NCBI GenBank assembly: GCA_015066395.1
Contig: SVOL01000005.1
Coordinates: 1-64,000, forward strand
Direction: 5' to 3'
Length of the DNA stretch: 64,000 nt
Source: Oscillospiraceae bacterium
GTDB taxonomy: Bacteria > Bacillota > Clostridia > Oscillospirales > Acutalibacteraceae
Position 1 is the stretch's first letter. Each line of letters begins with the position of its first letter. Under the pieces are notes generated by a model, which saw nothing but the letters and a program-made list of their open reading frames with translations, had not been told where the DNA came from and made no database searches. Shown in pieces: positions 17,161-26,265 of the stretch. The position numbers and the translations under genes were made by a program.

Positions 17161-17816
17161 CGAAGACGTTTTGTGATTTCCAGCGACTGTTCATCACGCC
17201 ATTTTTTAATATTTTTATGATGACCCGACAAAAGCACGTCCGGAACAGAAACACCGTGCCAGACCTCGGGTCTTGTATACTGCGGATACTCCAAAAGACC
17301 GTCAAAATGGCTTTCGTCGGTAAAACAAACCTCTTCGGAAAGTACACCGGGAATCATTCGACTGACAGCATCGACCAAAAGCATTGCCGGTACTTCGCCG
17401 CCTGTGACAACAAAATCACCGATAGAGATCTCCTCGTCAACGATCTCGTCCAGAACTCGTTGGTCAACACCCTCGTAATGACCGCACAGAATAGCGATCC
17501 GCGGATACTTAGCCAACCGCACGGCATCCTCCTGGCAAAAGGTCTTGCCCTTTGGTGACATATAGATCAAGTGAGGTTTATTTTCCCCTTCATATACACT
17601 TTTAAAGCAGTTAAATATTGGTTCGGCCTGCATAACCATTCCCTTGCCGCCACCGTACGGTGCATCGTCAACACGGTTGTGCTTATTGCCCGCAAAGTCA
17701 CGGATATTGTGGCATTCGACCTCAATAATTCCTGCCTTTCTCGCTCTGCCGATAACGCTTTCATCAAGCACGTTATCGCACATCTTCGGAAAAAGAGTTA
17801 AAATATCAAACCTCAT
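17142..17816 (-). CDS. trmD: tRNA (guanine37-N1)-methyltransferase
   Basis: SPOUT-family enzyme methylating G37 next to the anticodon, which prevents frameshifting. The motifs YGGGKGMVMQ, LCGHYEGVDQRV and SIGDFVVTGGEVPAM form the trefoil-knot AdoMet site. The 224-residue length is normal. The ATG at 17816 lies inside the end of rimM (11-bp overlap), giving translational coupling. rplS, which usually follows trmD, is absent; a terminator follows instead. Confidence 0.97.
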   Translation of the reverse strand: MRFDILTLFPKMCDNVLDESVIGRARKAGIIEVECHNIRDFAGNKHNRVDDAPYGGGKGMVMQAEPIFNCFKSVYEGENKPHLIYMSPKGKTFCQEDAVRLAKYPRIAILCGHYEGVDQRVLDEIVDEEISIGDFVVTGGEVPAMLLVDAVSRMIPGVLSEEVCFTDESHFDGLLEYPQYTRPEVWHGVSVPDVLLSGHHKNIKKWRDEQSLEITKRLRPDILK

Positions 17817-18321
17817 CGTCAAACATACCTCCGATGGGAGTGATAAGTATCTTTCTTTGCTCGATATCGACCGATTTCACAAACTGCGGAACATTGGGAA
17901 GATAATATTCATTACCGTCCTTTTTTATATGCCACACATCATTTGCACCCGTCTGTGAGACCTCCGAGATAACACCGTATTCGGTATTATCATCGGCATC
18001 GAACACGCGACAACCGACGATATCGTCAATAAGAAACTGACCGTCAGCCAATTTCATATCGGCACGGTCTATATAAAGCACCTTGCCACGCAATGTTTCA
18101 GCCATTTCGATAGTGTCCACCCCATCAGCCTTTAAAAGGCAAACATTTCCGTGCGGACGCGAAGCCTTAACGACCAGTCGCTCAGTGCCGTATTTGTCGA
18201 GATAAAACTTTTTAAATTCAGTAAAAACCTCAGCCGAATCGCACCACTGCTGAACGCGCATTTCACCGCGAACACCGTGGGTGCCGACGATCTTTCCGGC
18301 TTCGATATACTTTTTCAGCAT
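17806..18321 (-). CDS. rimM: 16S rRNA processing protein RimM
   Basis: Assembly factor for the 30S head, partner of S19. The N-terminal beta-barrel begins KYIEAGKIVGTHGVRGEMRV and a PRC-barrel domain ends the protein (171 residues). The ATG at 18321 has a GGGGG ribosome site; an in-frame TTG 12 bp upstream has none. It sits between khpA and trmD, overlapping the latter. Confidence 0.93.
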   Translation of the reverse strand: MLKKYIEAGKIVGTHGVRGEMRVQQWCDSAEVFTEFKKFYLDKYGTERLVVKASRPHGNVCLLKADGVDTIEMAETLRGKVLYIDRADMKLADGQFLIDDIVGCRVFDADDNTEYGVISEVSQTGANDVWHIKKDGNEYYLPNVPQFVKSVDIEQRKILITPIGGMFDDEV

Positions 18322-18354
18322 ATTATCCCCCAAAAGTTCAATTTAAAAGAAGCA

Positions 18355-18382
18355 CCCCTCAAAAGCCAATGCTAATGAGGGG
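18355..18382 (-). terminator. Hairpin between khpA and rimM, possible attenuator
   Basis: A 7-bp stem (CCCCTCA, 18355-18361, with TGAGGGG, 18376-18382) is followed on the minus strand by TGCTTCTTTT. The T tract is interrupted, so it may reduce rather than end transcription into rimM-trmD. Confidence 0.45.
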
Positions 18383-18402
18383 AAAAAGCCGTATTTTCGA
18401 GA

Positions 18403-18636
18403 TCAGTCGATCTCAACAGCGATCTTTGCGTTGTTACGGTTAGCAGCTGCTCTCATAACAACACGAATAGCCTTGGCTATTCTACCCTGCTTACCGATAA
18501 CTCTGCCCATATCGCCTTCGGCAACATGAAGATGGTATACGGTGACACCCTCTTCATTCGGCTCGTCAACGGTAACAGAAATCTTGTCAGGCTCCGAAAC
18601 CAGTCCCTGACAAATCGTGATAAGCAATTCAGTCAT
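18403..18636 (-). CDS. khpA: KH-domain RNA-binding protein KhpA (YlqC)
   Basis: A 77-residue KH protein with the GxxG loop in RVIGKQGRIAKAIR. In related bacteria KhpA works with KhpB/EloR in RNA binding and control of cell elongation. It lies 27 bp after rpsP, its usual position. Confidence 0.94.
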   Translation of the reverse strand: MTELLITICQGLVSEPDKISVTVDEPNEEGVTVYHLHVAEGDMGRVIGKQGRIAKAIRVVMRAAANRNNAKIAVEID

Positions 18637-18663
18637 AAATTTTCTCCTGTGTTGACGATACTA

Positions 18664-18903
18664 TTAAAGAACGTCGTTCTTTTTGAGAAGATCCTTAACG
18701 GTATCGGTGAGCTGAGCGCCGTTAGCGATCCACTTCTTAGCCTTGTCAGCATCGATCTTAACGGTTGCGGGCTCGGTCATGGGGTTGTAGTAGCCGATTT
18801 CCTCAATGAAACGACCGTCTCTGGGGAATCTGGAATCTGCAACAACTACACGGTAGAAAGGAGCCTTTTTAGCACCCATTCTGCAAAGTCTGATTTTAAC
18901 CAT
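18664..18903 (-). CDS. rpsP: 30S ribosomal protein S16
   Basis: The 79-residue protein starts with the signature [20 protein letters not shown] and continues with [20 protein letters not shown]. It sits between ffh and khpA. A GGAGGAACAA ribosome site precedes the ATG. Confidence 0.98.
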   Translation of the reverse strand: MVKIRLCRMGAKKAPFYRVVVADSRFPRDGRFIEEIGYYNPMTEPATVKIDADKAKKWIANGAQLTDTVKDLLKKNDVL

Positions 18904-18953
18904 TTGATTGTTCCTCCTACTTTTAAATTTATACCTATATAAAAATATAAATA

Positions 18954-20309
18954 TCAGAAATTAAATCCGCCGGGGAAATTCATACCACCGGGCATTCCAT
19001 GCTTCATTCGGCGTTTTGCACCTTTGGAATTCATCGATTTGAACATCTTTTTCATCTGCTCGTACTGTTTCAGCAATCGGTTGACAGCCTCAACGGTCTG
19101 ACCGCAGCCTGCGGCAATCCTTCTTTTGCGCGAAGCGTTGATTATCTCCGGCTTCGAACGCTCTTTTTTAGTCATTGAGGTAATGATCGCCTCAACGCGT
19201 GCAAACTGCTTTTCGTCAATATCAACGTCCTTCAGCTGATTGCCCATACCGGGAATCATACCTATCAACTGCTTGATGTTACCCATCTTGCTGATGCTTC
19301 GGAACTGTTCCAACAGATCATTTAAGTCAAATTTGTTTTCCTCTAATTTTTTGGCGGTTTCCAAAGCCTGCTTTTCATCTATCTGGGTCTCGACCTTTTC
19401 GATAAGCGACAGCACATCGCCCATACCGAGGATTCTTGACGCCATTCTGTCGGGATAAAACTCTTCAAGCTCATCCATCTTTTCGCCGGTACCGATAAAC
19501 TTTATCGGCTTACCGGTAACAGCCTTGACCGACAGCGCGGCACCGCCACGAGTATCACCGTCAAGCTTAGTGAGGATAACGCCCGATATCTCCAGCTCTT
19601 CATTGAAGGCTTTTGCGATGTTTACGGCATCCTGACCGACCATCGAGTCAACGACAAGCAGGATCTCATTGACTTCAACTGCCTTGCAGATGCGCTTTAA
19701 TTCATCCATCAGTTCAGTGTCGATGTGCAATCGACCGGCGGTATCAAGAATAACAAAATCGTGACCGTAATCACGGGCATATTTAATAGCTTCAACAGCC
19801 GTTTTTTCAGGCTTCTGAGTTCCTCTTTCAAAAACGGGGACCTGGACCTTTTCGCCCAAGACCTTCAACTGATCTATAGCGGCAGGACGGTAAATGTCAA
19901 GTCCTACCATCATCGGTCTGTGACCCTGCGATTTCAGACGCTTTGCCAGCTTTGCGCTGTGAGTAGTTTTACCCGAACCCTGCAGACCGCACATCATAAT
20001 AACGGTCGGTATCTTTGATGCGAAGTTGATCCTGGCACCCTCGCCACCCATAAGCTCGGTCAACTCGTCACGAACGATCTTAACGACCATCTGCGCGGGA
20101 GTAAGGCTTTCCATAACCTTTTCGCCGATGCTCTTTTCAACAACGGAATTAGTGAAATCCTTGGCAACCTTATAGTTAACGTCAGCCTCCAAAAGAGCCA
20201 AGCGCACGTCACGCATAACCTCTTTTAAGTCAGCCTCGTTGAGTTTTCCGCGTGAGCGGAGCTTTTTAAAAGCCGCCGACAGTTTTTCGGAAAGTCCCTC
20301 AAATGCCAT
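18954..20309 (-). CDS. ffh: Signal recognition particle protein Ffh
   Basis: SRP54 GTPase that binds signal peptides and 4.5S/scRNA for membrane targeting. It contains the N domain (1 to about 90), the G domain with [24 protein letters not shown] and [10 protein letters not shown], and a Met-rich M domain ending [19 protein letters not shown] 20309 has SD AGGTGG; a GTG nine bases upstream would overlap that site. It is 14 bp after ylxM, its known partner. Confidence 0.98.
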   Translation of the reverse strand: MAFEGLSEKLSAAFKKLRSRGKLNEADLKEVMRDVRLALLEADVNYKVAKDFTNSVVEKSIGEKVMESLTPAQMVVKIVRDELTELMGGEGARINFASKIPTVIMMCGLQGSGKTTHSAKLAKRLKSQGHRPMMVGLDIYRPAAIDQLKVLGEKVQVPVFERGTQKPEKTAVEAIKYARDYGHDFVILDTAGRLHIDTELMDELKRICKAVEVNEILLVVDSMVGQDAVNIAKAFNEELEISGVILTKLDGDTRGGAALSVKAVTGKPIKFIGTGEKMDELEEFYPDRMASRILGMGDVLSLIEKVETQIDEKQALETAKKLEENKFDLNDLLEQFRSISKMGNIKQLIGMIPGMGNQLKDVDIDEKQFARVEAIITSMTKKERSKPEIINASRKRRIAAGCGQTVEAVNRLLKQYEQMKKMFKSMNSKGAKRRMKHGMPGGMNFPGGFNF

Positions 20310-20323
20310 AAATTCCACCTGCC

Positions 20324-20635
20324 TTACATTTCATCAATATATTGAATAAGCTTTTCTAAATCTTCATCAGCCAGAGTTTCTTTATAATTCTTAAGCAAAG
20401 CCTTCGAGCGCTCGCTTTTTTCGACAAACCTTAAAGCCGCCTCAAACTCGCGGAGCTTATTGACGGCACGAACGATCGAATCCCGTGCACCCTGCCTTGT
20501 GATATCCTCGTTGTCCGCAATTTCAGCCAACGACAGGTCGTCACAATAGTAATATTCAACAAGATCTCTCTGTTTTTCGGGTAAAAGCGCGCCGTAATAA
20601 TCAAGCAACAAAACGACCGACAGATCCTTCGGCAC
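20324..20635 (-). CDS. ylxM: SRP-associated helix-turn-helix protein YlxM (UPF0122)
   Basis: A small protein resembling sigma-factor region 4 (DLSLAEIADNEDITRQGARDSIVRAVNKL). YlxM proteins act with SRP in Gram-positive bacteria. Start: GTG 20635 lies 8 nt past SD AGAGGTG; an earlier in-frame GTG (20644) is within that site. First gene of ylxM-ffh-rpsP-khpA-rimM-trmD. Confidence 0.92.
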   Translation of the reverse strand: MPKDLSVVLLLDYYGALLPEKQRDLVEYYYCDDLSLAEIADNEDITRQGARDSIVRAVNKLREFEAALRFVEKSERSKALLKNYKETLADEDLEKLIQYIDEM

Positions 20636-20674
20636 ACTTCTCACCTCTGTAAAGTTTTTTTCATTACAGCCAAC

Positions 20675-20702
20675 ATTATAACATAAAATCCCGAGATGTC
20701 AA
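20675..20702 (-). promoter_or_regulatory. Sigma-A promoter of ylxM-ffh operon
   Basis: TTGACA (20702-20697), 16 bp, TATAAT (20680-20675), both consensus. It lies back to back with the promoter at 20736-20764. Confidence 0.8.
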
Positions 20703-20735
20703 GTATTTTTCTTTACACTTTAAAACTTTTTTAAC

Positions 20736-20764
20736 TTGACGTAGTCCGAAGGTTTGGTTATACT
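20736..20764 (+). promoter_or_regulatory. Sigma-A promoter of the OppA-like lipoprotein gene
   Basis: TTGACG (20736-20741), 17 bp, TATACT (20759-20764). The predicted transcript start is near 20771. Confidence 0.75.
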
Positions 20765-20783
20765 AAAAATATATTGATTTTGG

Positions 20784-22370
20784 GTGGTGAATTTGGTGCC
20801 GATGTTATCACATTTTTTAAGACGAATACTGCCGATTTTGTTGGTGTTTCTTTTAGTGTTTCCTACAGTTACTCTGGCAGGCTGTGCCGACAGCAAAGAC
20901 TTCACTCTCTATTACGGTGTGAGCAAAGCACCGCAAAATCTCGACCCTCAATTAGCCGCAGTAGATTCAGAACTGCTTTTTGCAAGAAACTGCTTCAGAG
21001 GTCTTTATAAATTAGATGAAAACGACCGACCTGTCCCCGACCTTGTTACCGATTACACGTTAAGTCCCGACGGACTGACATATACGTTTAAGCTCAATGG
21101 CAACAAATGGTCAGATGGCAAAGATGTAACCGCATCTGATTTCAGGTTTGCTCTGCTTCGTGCCGCCGATCCCACACTCAATGCACCGGGTGTTGAGTAT
21201 ATAAGAAACATCGTCGGTGTTAATGAGAGTTTAAATGGCACCGGAACCTATATTGGCGTTTCGTCTCCCGACAGCAACACTCTGATAATTACTCTCAGCC
21301 AACCCGACAGTAATTTTCTGATCAAACTGACAAAACCTATTTTTATGCCCTGTAATGAAGCCTTTTTCACTAAATGCGGCGGCAAATACGGTCTGTCAAA
21401 GGAACATATCCTCACTAACGGCAACTTTAAAGTGTCAAGATGGCCCAACGAGAAGTCCATTGAATTACAGCGAGTAAGTGAAGAAAAGCTAAACGGCACA
21501 TCGGTCAAAAAGGTCGTGCTTTCCGAAAGTCAGACCGGAAAACTCAATTCGCAACGAATCATCGATAAAGAGATCGGCATCACGGCGGTCAGCGGCGAAG
21601 ATTTTACTAAGATCAACCGCAAAGACTACACGGTTGACGTGGATTACTGTAAAAATTACGCCATTTGCTTTAACAGATCGACCGACATCGGTAAAAACGG
21701 AAAACTGCTCGAAGCCATGGCAATCGGCATTGACCGCGTGTTTATCAAGCAGAATATGAGTGAGCGTTTTAAGATCGCCTACTCCTGCATTCCCGAAGAT
21801 TCACAGGTGCTTGAAGCCGCACCGTTGGGTGATATCGGTATAAAAGATTATTCATTCGAAACCGAACCGTCTTTGTCACGGTCGCTCTTCCTTGATGCTG
21901 TAAAATCCTTTAAAAGCGGCAAACTACCCACCGTCGAGATCATCTGTACCGACGATCCCGATATAAAAGCGATTCTCACCAACGCGATATACGGCTGGCA
22001 GAGCAATTTAGGCGTTGTAGTCAACATTAAGACCGTAGCGACTGAGCAGGAAGCTCTGAACCTTTATAAAACGGGTCAATACTCAGTAGCATTTCTGCCG
22101 TTCAATGGCTCGGCCGACGAGATATTAAACCTTGTTTCAGACAACGTACAATCGGTTGAATATCAAAGCATTATGACGGCTCTTAATGCCACAGATAATG
22201 TGGAAACGGCAAAATCGTTAGTCCTTAGCGCTTCTGATATTTTAAGCACTGAACCGTCGTTGATTCCAATAGTCAGCGTGCCGAAAGCAACAGTACACTC
22301 GACCGAATACAAAGACGTTTATTTTTCAAAAATCGACGGCACCGTGGATTTTTCAATTATTTACAAATAA
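20784..22370 (+). CDS. Solute-binding lipoprotein of the peptide ABC transporter family (SBP_bac_5)
   Basis: Extracellular substrate-binding protein of the OppA/DppA family, anchored by a lipid. The signal peptide ends with the lipobox TLAGC. LDPQLAAVDSELLFARNCFRGLYKLDEN, FKLNGNKWSDGKDVTASDFRFALLR and the later repeats of the fold fit peptide- or nickel-binding members. Start is unclear: GTG 20784, GTG 20796 and ATG 20802 share the GGGTGGTG region. No permease or ATPase genes are adjacent, so it works with a distant transporter or as a sensor (inference). Confidence 0.88.
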   Translation: MVNLVPMLSHFLRRILPILLVFLLVFPTVTLAGCADSKDFTLYYGVSKAPQNLDPQLAAVDSELLFARNCFRGLYKLDENDRPVPDLVTDYTLSPDGLTYTFKLNGNKWSDGKDVTASDFRFALLRAADPTLNAPGVEYIRNIVGVNESLNGTGTYIGVSSPDSNTLIITLSQPDSNFLIKLTKPIFMPCNEAFFTKCGGKYGLSKEHILTNGNFKVSRWPNEKSIELQRVSEEKLNGTSVKKVVLSESQTGKLNSQRIIDKEIGITAVSGEDFTKINRKDYTVDVDYCKNYAICFNRSTDIGKNGKLLEAMAIGIDRVFIKQNMSERFKIAYSCIPEDSQVLEAAPLGDIGIKDYSFETEPSLSRSLFLDAVKSFKSGKLPTVEIICTDDPDIKAILTNAIYGWQSNLGVVVNIKTVATEQEALNLYKTGQYSVAFLPFNGSADEILNLVSDNVQSVEYQSIMTALNATDNVETAKSLVLSASDILSTEPSLIPIVSVPKATVHSTEYKDVYFSKIDGTVDFSIIYK

Positions 22371-22387
22371 GCAAAAAGAATAAAATC

Positions 22388-22424
22388 ACTCCTTTTACCG
22401 ACACTAACGGTGAAAGGAGTTTTT
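22388..22424 (+). terminator. Hairpin terminator that also contains a ribosome site
   Basis: ACTCCTTTTACC (22388-22399) pairs with GGTGAAAGGAGT (22408-22419) with one mismatch and is followed by TTTTTAT. The AGGAG of the 3' arm is also the only ribosome site for the gene at 22429. Confidence 0.75.
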
Positions 22425-22428
22425 ATAT

Positions 22429-22602
22429 ATGAAAAAGGACAAAAAATACAATCCCATTCGCCGCGAGCCGACCGACGATGTCGATACCATCTACTGCGAC
22501 GAACGGCTCAATTCTTACGATAACGTAAAACGAAACGATATGTTCCCCTACATTTCACCATTGCCTCCCACCCGCAGAGCACCCGAACCGCCTATCATTT
22601 GA
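22429..22602 (+). CDS. 57-residue hydrophilic protein of unknown function
   Basis: An ATG 9 nt after AGGAG opens a 57-codon frame ending TGA at 22602. The protein starts MKKDKKYNPIRREPTDD, is charged, has one Cys and a Pro-rich end (PLPPTRRAPEPPII), and lacks membrane segments. I know no family. It sits between two terminator-like hairpins without a clear promoter, so it would be made by read-through from the lipoprotein gene; the upstream hairpin would hide its ribosome site. Coding status is supported by the ribosome site only. Confidence 0.5.
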   Translation: MKKDKKYNPIRREPTDDVDTIYCDERLNSYDNVKRNDMFPYISPLPPTRRAPEPPII

Positions 22603-22603
22603 G

Positions 22604-22633
22604 AAAAGCACCGAGAAAATCGGTGCTTTTTTG
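22604..22633 (+). terminator. Terminator after the 57-codon gene
   Basis: An AAAGCACCGA stem (22605-22614) with TCGGTGCTTT (22620-22629) is followed by TTTTT. It begins at the stop codon of the small gene. Confidence 0.85.
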
Positions 22634-22643
22634 CAAAGAAATA

Positions 22644-22681
22644 TTGATTATCTGTTAAAAATATGTTAAATTAAATATAAT
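22644..22681 (+). promoter_or_regulatory. Probable promoter of the membrane/M20 module
   Basis: TTGATT (22644-22649) is 17 bp from TAAATT (22667-22672). A better -10, TATAAT, lies at 22676-22681 but lacks a -35 at normal spacing. Which is used is open. Confidence 0.45.
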
Positions 22682-22704
22682 TATACATATAAAGGAGAAT
22701 TACA

Positions 22705-23520
22705 ATGAAATTCAGCGTAAATCATCCGATTCTGTTTATAATGGTCGGAGCATTGATAGCCATAGTGCTTGCTCAATCGGTCTATTTCCTTGTAAAGGCT
22801 TTAAAACGTGCTAAAGCACTTGGAATGGATCAGAAGAAGATCAAGAAAACAATAACCTCGGCTGCGATCTTCACTATTGCACCCGCCGTAGCAATCTTAG
22901 TCGGCGTTGTGGCTTTGTCAAAAAGTCTCGGTGTTGCTATTCCATGGTTAAGACTTTCTATAATCGGCTCTTTGTCCTATGAGATCGTTGCTTCAAAAAA
23001 CGCAATGAACGCTTTGGGAATAAGCAGCGGCACTACTGTTGCAGATGCTTCCGCTTTTGTCACCATCCTCTGGGTAATGACGCTTAGTATCGCCGCGGGT
23101 CTTATATTAGTTCCGCTTGTCACTAAGAGGATCCAGGGCGGTATGAACAAGATCGGTATGAAGGACAAAAAATGGGGCGAAACCTTTAATAACGCGATGT
23201 TCTTAGGTATGATCTCGGCATTCTTGGGCTACGTTTTCTGCAACGTTGACCGACTCTGGAAGGCCGATGCAAACGGTCTTGTAGAGATCGTTGAAAAGAC
23301 CGAGGACGCAGGCGTCGTGACCGAGGTCGTCTCCTATGTCAGCTCAACATCGGGACTTATTCCGATTCTTGTTATGGTCATATCCGCAGTCGTTATGGCA
23401 ATCTGCGGTGTGCTTTCAATGAAGGTCAACAAATGCAAATGGCTTACCGACTACGCGTTGCCGATAAGCCTTGTAGCCGGAATGACCGCCGCTATTCCGC
23501 TCACAAATTGGTTAGGTTAA
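22705..23520 (+). CDS. Multi-pass membrane protein, DUF5058-like
   Basis: A 271-residue integral membrane protein with about seven hydrophobic segments and a basic loop (KALKRAKALGMDQKKIKK). It resembles the DUF5058 family seen in clostridia, whose function is unknown; that match is from memory. SD AAAGGAG precedes the ATG. The next gene, another membrane protein, begins 13 bp later, and an M20 peptidase follows it directly. Together they look like a transport or export unit for small peptides or amino acids (inference). Confidence 0.7.
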   Translation: MKFSVNHPILFIMVGALIAIVLAQSVYFLVKALKRAKALGMDQKKIKKTITSAAIFTIAPAVAILVGVVALSKSLGVAIPWLRLSIIGSLSYEIVASKNAMNALGISSGTTVADASAFVTILWVMTLSIAAGLILVPLVTKRIQGGMNKIGMKDKKWGETFNNAMFLGMISAFLGYVFCNVDRLWKADANGLVEIVEKTEDAGVVTEVVSYVSSTSGLIPILVMVISAVVMAICGVLSMKVNKCKWLTDYALPISLVAGMTAAIPLTNWLG

Positions 23521-23533
23521 GGAGGTGCCGAAA

Positions 23534-24199
23534 ATGAAAAAACAGCTTACATATCTCGAATCTGTTCATCGCGACGGTAAGATCTGGGGTCTTGTACTTT
23601 GTGCATTGATTCTTCTTTTTCCGCTTGTAGCCAGCCTTATTTTCGGTGCTTACCCCGAATGGTCACCGCTTTTGCAGGGACTTATCGCAACCTTACCTAT
23701 GTATTGGGCAGTCGGTATTATTGAGATCTTCACCTACGTTCCGATGCTCGGTGCCGGCGGCACATATCTTTCTTTTGTAACAGGCAATATTTCAAACTTA
23801 AAGCTTCCCTGTGCGGTCGATGCGATGGAACGTGCCGAGGTAAAGGCAAGCTCTGAAGAAGGCGAGATCATCTCGACCATCGCTATTGCAGTATCAAGTA
23901 TCGTCACAACCGTTATCGTTGTCTTGGGCGTTGTGCTCATCGTTCCTCTGACCCCTATTTTAGAGGCTCCTGCACTCCAGCCTGCCTTTGATATGATCCT
24001 TCCTGCGCTCTTCGGCGGTCTTGCAGTCGTCTTTGTCTCAAAGAACTTAAAACTTTCCATAGCACCCATCATTCTGATGCTGATACTCTTCATATTTGTT
24101 CCTGCTTTGAACGAAAGCACTGTTGGTATTATGGTGCCCGTCGGCGTTATCTTCACCGTTGCAGTAGCAAGAATAATGTATAAGAAGGGACTGCTCTAA
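23534..24199 (+). CDS. Multi-pass membrane protein partnered with the DUF5058-like protein
   Basis: A 221-residue protein with about six membrane helices and a cytoplasmic segment around NLKLPCAVDAMERAEVKASSEEGE. Start: ATG 23534 lies correctly after AAGGAGGTG; a GTG at 23525 is inside that site. No known family is certain. Its stop is immediately followed by the ATG of the M20 peptidase, so translation is probably coupled. Position and size suggest a hetero-oligomeric membrane complex with the preceding protein. Confidence 0.7.
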   Translation: MKKQLTYLESVHRDGKIWGLVLCALILLFPLVASLIFGAYPEWSPLLQGLIATLPMYWAVGIIEIFTYVPMLGAGGTYLSFVTGNISNLKLPCAVDAMERAEVKASSEEGEIISTIAIAVSSIVTTVIVVLGVVLIVPLTPILEAPALQPAFDMILPALFGGLAVVFVSKNLKLSIAPIILMLILFIFVPALNESTVGIMVPVGVIFTVAVARIMYKKGLL

Positions 24200-25642
24200 A
24201 TGACACTTTATATCGTTTTGGGTCTCGTTGCAACACTCATCGCATTTATCGCTGTTCTTGTTGTGCGAGCCTTGAACTTCAAACCTAAAAAGGGACCCAA
24301 ATTGCAGACGAACGAGATCACGTTCGATAACGATCTTGCAATAAAGAATTTGAGTGAACTCATCAAATGTAAAACCATCTCCTACAACGATAAATCGCTG
24401 GAAGATGACGCTGAGTTCAACAAACTGACTAACATGTTGCCGCAACTTTACCCCAACGTTTACAGCACCTGCGAGCAGATCGATATTCCCGACCGTGCGA
24501 TTTTACTGAAATGGCGTGGCAAGTCGGCCGAAAAGCCCACAGTACTGATGGCTCACTATGATGTTGTCCCTGTCAACGAGGAAAACTGGGCAAAACCGCC
24601 GTTTGACGCCGTTATTGAAGACGGTGTGCTTTGGGGTCGCGGTACTCTTGATACCAAGATCACCTTCAACAGCATTCTCTTTGCCACAGAAAAACTGATA
24701 GCTGATGGCTTTGTGCCCGAAAACGATATCTATCTCGCCTTCTCAGGCGGTGAAGAGATCAACGGTTTAGGTGCCGTCAACATTGTTGACTACTTTGAGA
24801 GCAACGGAATTGAGTTGGGACTCGTCGTCGATGAAGGCGGTGGTGTCGTTGAAAACGTGTTCCCCGGCGTCAATGTTCCCTGCGGACTTATCGGTATTGC
24901 CGAGAAGGGACTGATGAACGTCCAGTACAAATGCAGTTCAAAAGGCGGTCACGCATCTGCTCCAAAACCCAACTCGCCTGTTGTCCGTCTCAGTAAAGCC
25001 TGCTGTAAAATCGAAAGCAAACCATTTAAATCTCATTTTACAACACCTGTTGTTAAGATGTTTGATACCTTGGGTCGACACTCTTCGTTTGTTTTCAAGA
25101 TCATCTTTTCTAACCTCTGGCTCTTCAAACCGGTACTCGATATGATATGCAGATCGGGCGGCGGTGAGCTTAACGCTTTAGTCAGAACGACCGTAGCGTT
25201 CACAAAAATGCAGGGCAGCTCGGCATATAACGTTATTCCGCCTAAGGCAACTTTGGTTTCAAATATGCGTCTTAACCCTGCTGACACAATGGATTCGGCA
25301 TTGGAGTATCTTAAGAAAACCGTAAATGATGAGAACGTTGAGATCTCGATCATCGAGGGTATGAATCCCAGCCGTATTTCGCAGGTTGACTGTGAAGCCT
25401 GGGACAAAGTCGCCACAGCCGTTGCCTCGACCTGGAAAGGATGTGTTGTCGCACCCTATCTTATGATGCAATGCTCCGACAGCCGCCATTACGGTCGAAT
25501 TTCCGATAAGGTCTACCGCTTCTCGGCAATGGACCTCACCGCAGAAGAAAGAGCGACCATCCACGGCGACAACGAGCATATCCGTCTCGACGCCGCCGAC
25601 CGCACGGTCGAATTTTACATAAGACTTATAACCCAATGCTAA
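24200..25642 (+). CDS. Membrane-anchored M20 family metallopeptidase
   Basis: A dizinc carboxypeptidase/deacylase of the M20 family (PM20D1/CPS1-like branch by its N-terminal anchor). Residues 2-24 form one membrane helix. Metal ligands and catalytic residues are visible: MAHYDVVP (His), WGRGTLDTK (Asp), SGGEEINGLGA (catalytic Glu and ligand), and a late His in HGDNEHIRLD. The dimerisation domain lies between. It is third in the module after two membrane proteins with zero spacing, suggesting it processes what they move. The substrate is unknown. Confidence 0.85.
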   Translation: MTLYIVLGLVATLIAFIAVLVVRALNFKPKKGPKLQTNEITFDNDLAIKNLSELIKCKTISYNDKSLEDDAEFNKLTNMLPQLYPNVYSTCEQIDIPDRAILLKWRGKSAEKPTVLMAHYDVVPVNEENWAKPPFDAVIEDGVLWGRGTLDTKITFNSILFATEKLIADGFVPENDIYLAFSGGEEINGLGAVNIVDYFESNGIELGLVVDEGGGVVENVFPGVNVPCGLIGIAEKGLMNVQYKCSSKGGHASAPKPNSPVVRLSKACCKIESKPFKSHFTTPVVKMFDTLGRHSSFVFKIIFSNLWLFKPVLDMICRSGGGELNALVRTTVAFTKMQGSSAYNVIPPKATLVSNMRLNPADTMDSALEYLKKTVNDENVEISIIEGMNPSRISQVDCEAWDKVATAVASTWKGCVVAPYLMMQCSDSRHYGRISDKVYRFSAMDLTAEERATIHGDNEHIRLDAADRTVEFYIRLITQC

Positions 25643-25661
25643 CTCAAAGGAGATTCAAACA

Positions 25662-26219
25662 ATGAATAACAGCCTGACCTTAAAGGAATATAGCGACAAG
25701 ATCAAACGTGTTCTTATCACAAAGGAAGAGATCGACGAGGCTATCGTCAAAGCAGGCAAATTGATCGACAGTTTTTATGACGGTAGACCCATTTTGCTGG
25801 TCAGCATCTTAAAAGGCGCATTCGTATTTATGGCTGATCTTTGCCGTGCCGTCAGCGTTCCCTGCAAGATTGACTTTATGTGTGCCAAGAGCTATTACGG
25901 TGGAACAGAGAGCACAGGTGTGGTCAAGATAGTTATGGACTTAAAGCAGGATATTTCTGAGTACCACGTTGTTATCGTCGAGGATATCATCGACACGGGC
26001 CGTACGCTGAACGATATCGTAAAGATATTGAAGGCTCGTAACCCTTTATCGCTTCGCGTTATCACTCTTTTGGACAAGCCGGCGCGCCGAGTTGTCGACT
26101 TCAAGCCGGACTATGCACTCTTCACCATCCCCGACCATTTCGTTATCGGCTATGGACTTGACTGCGACGAATTCTACCGAACCCTGCCCTACATAGCAGA
26201 ATACGATCTTGATTGTTAA
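25662..26219 (+). CDS. hpt: Hypoxanthine phosphoribosyltransferase
   Basis: Purine salvage enzyme making IMP/GMP from hypoxanthine/guanine and PRPP. The PRPP loop VVIVEDIIDTGRTL and LVSILKGAFVFMADL are diagnostic. The 185-residue length is normal. It is 19 bp after the M20 gene with its own SD (AAAGGAG), so it may be co-transcribed with that module. Confidence 0.96.
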   Translation: MNNSLTLKEYSDKIKRVLITKEEIDEAIVKAGKLIDSFYDGRPILLVSILKGAFVFMADLCRAVSVPCKIDFMCAKSYYGGTESTGVVKIVMDLKQDISEYHVVIVEDIIDTGRTLNDIVKILKARNPLSLRVITLLDKPARRVVDFKPDYALFTIPDHFVIGYGLDCDEFYRTLPYIAEYDLDC

Positions 26220-26221
26220 AA

Positions 26222-26262
26222 AGCAGAGAGACACTTCATATTGAAGTGTCTCTCTGTTTTTT
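26222..26262. terminator. Bidirectional terminator between hpt and metK
   Basis: A 15-bp perfect stem (CAGAGAGACACTTCA, 26224-26238, with 26242-26256) has A/T runs on both sides. Confidence 0.92.
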
Positions 26263-26265
26263 ATG

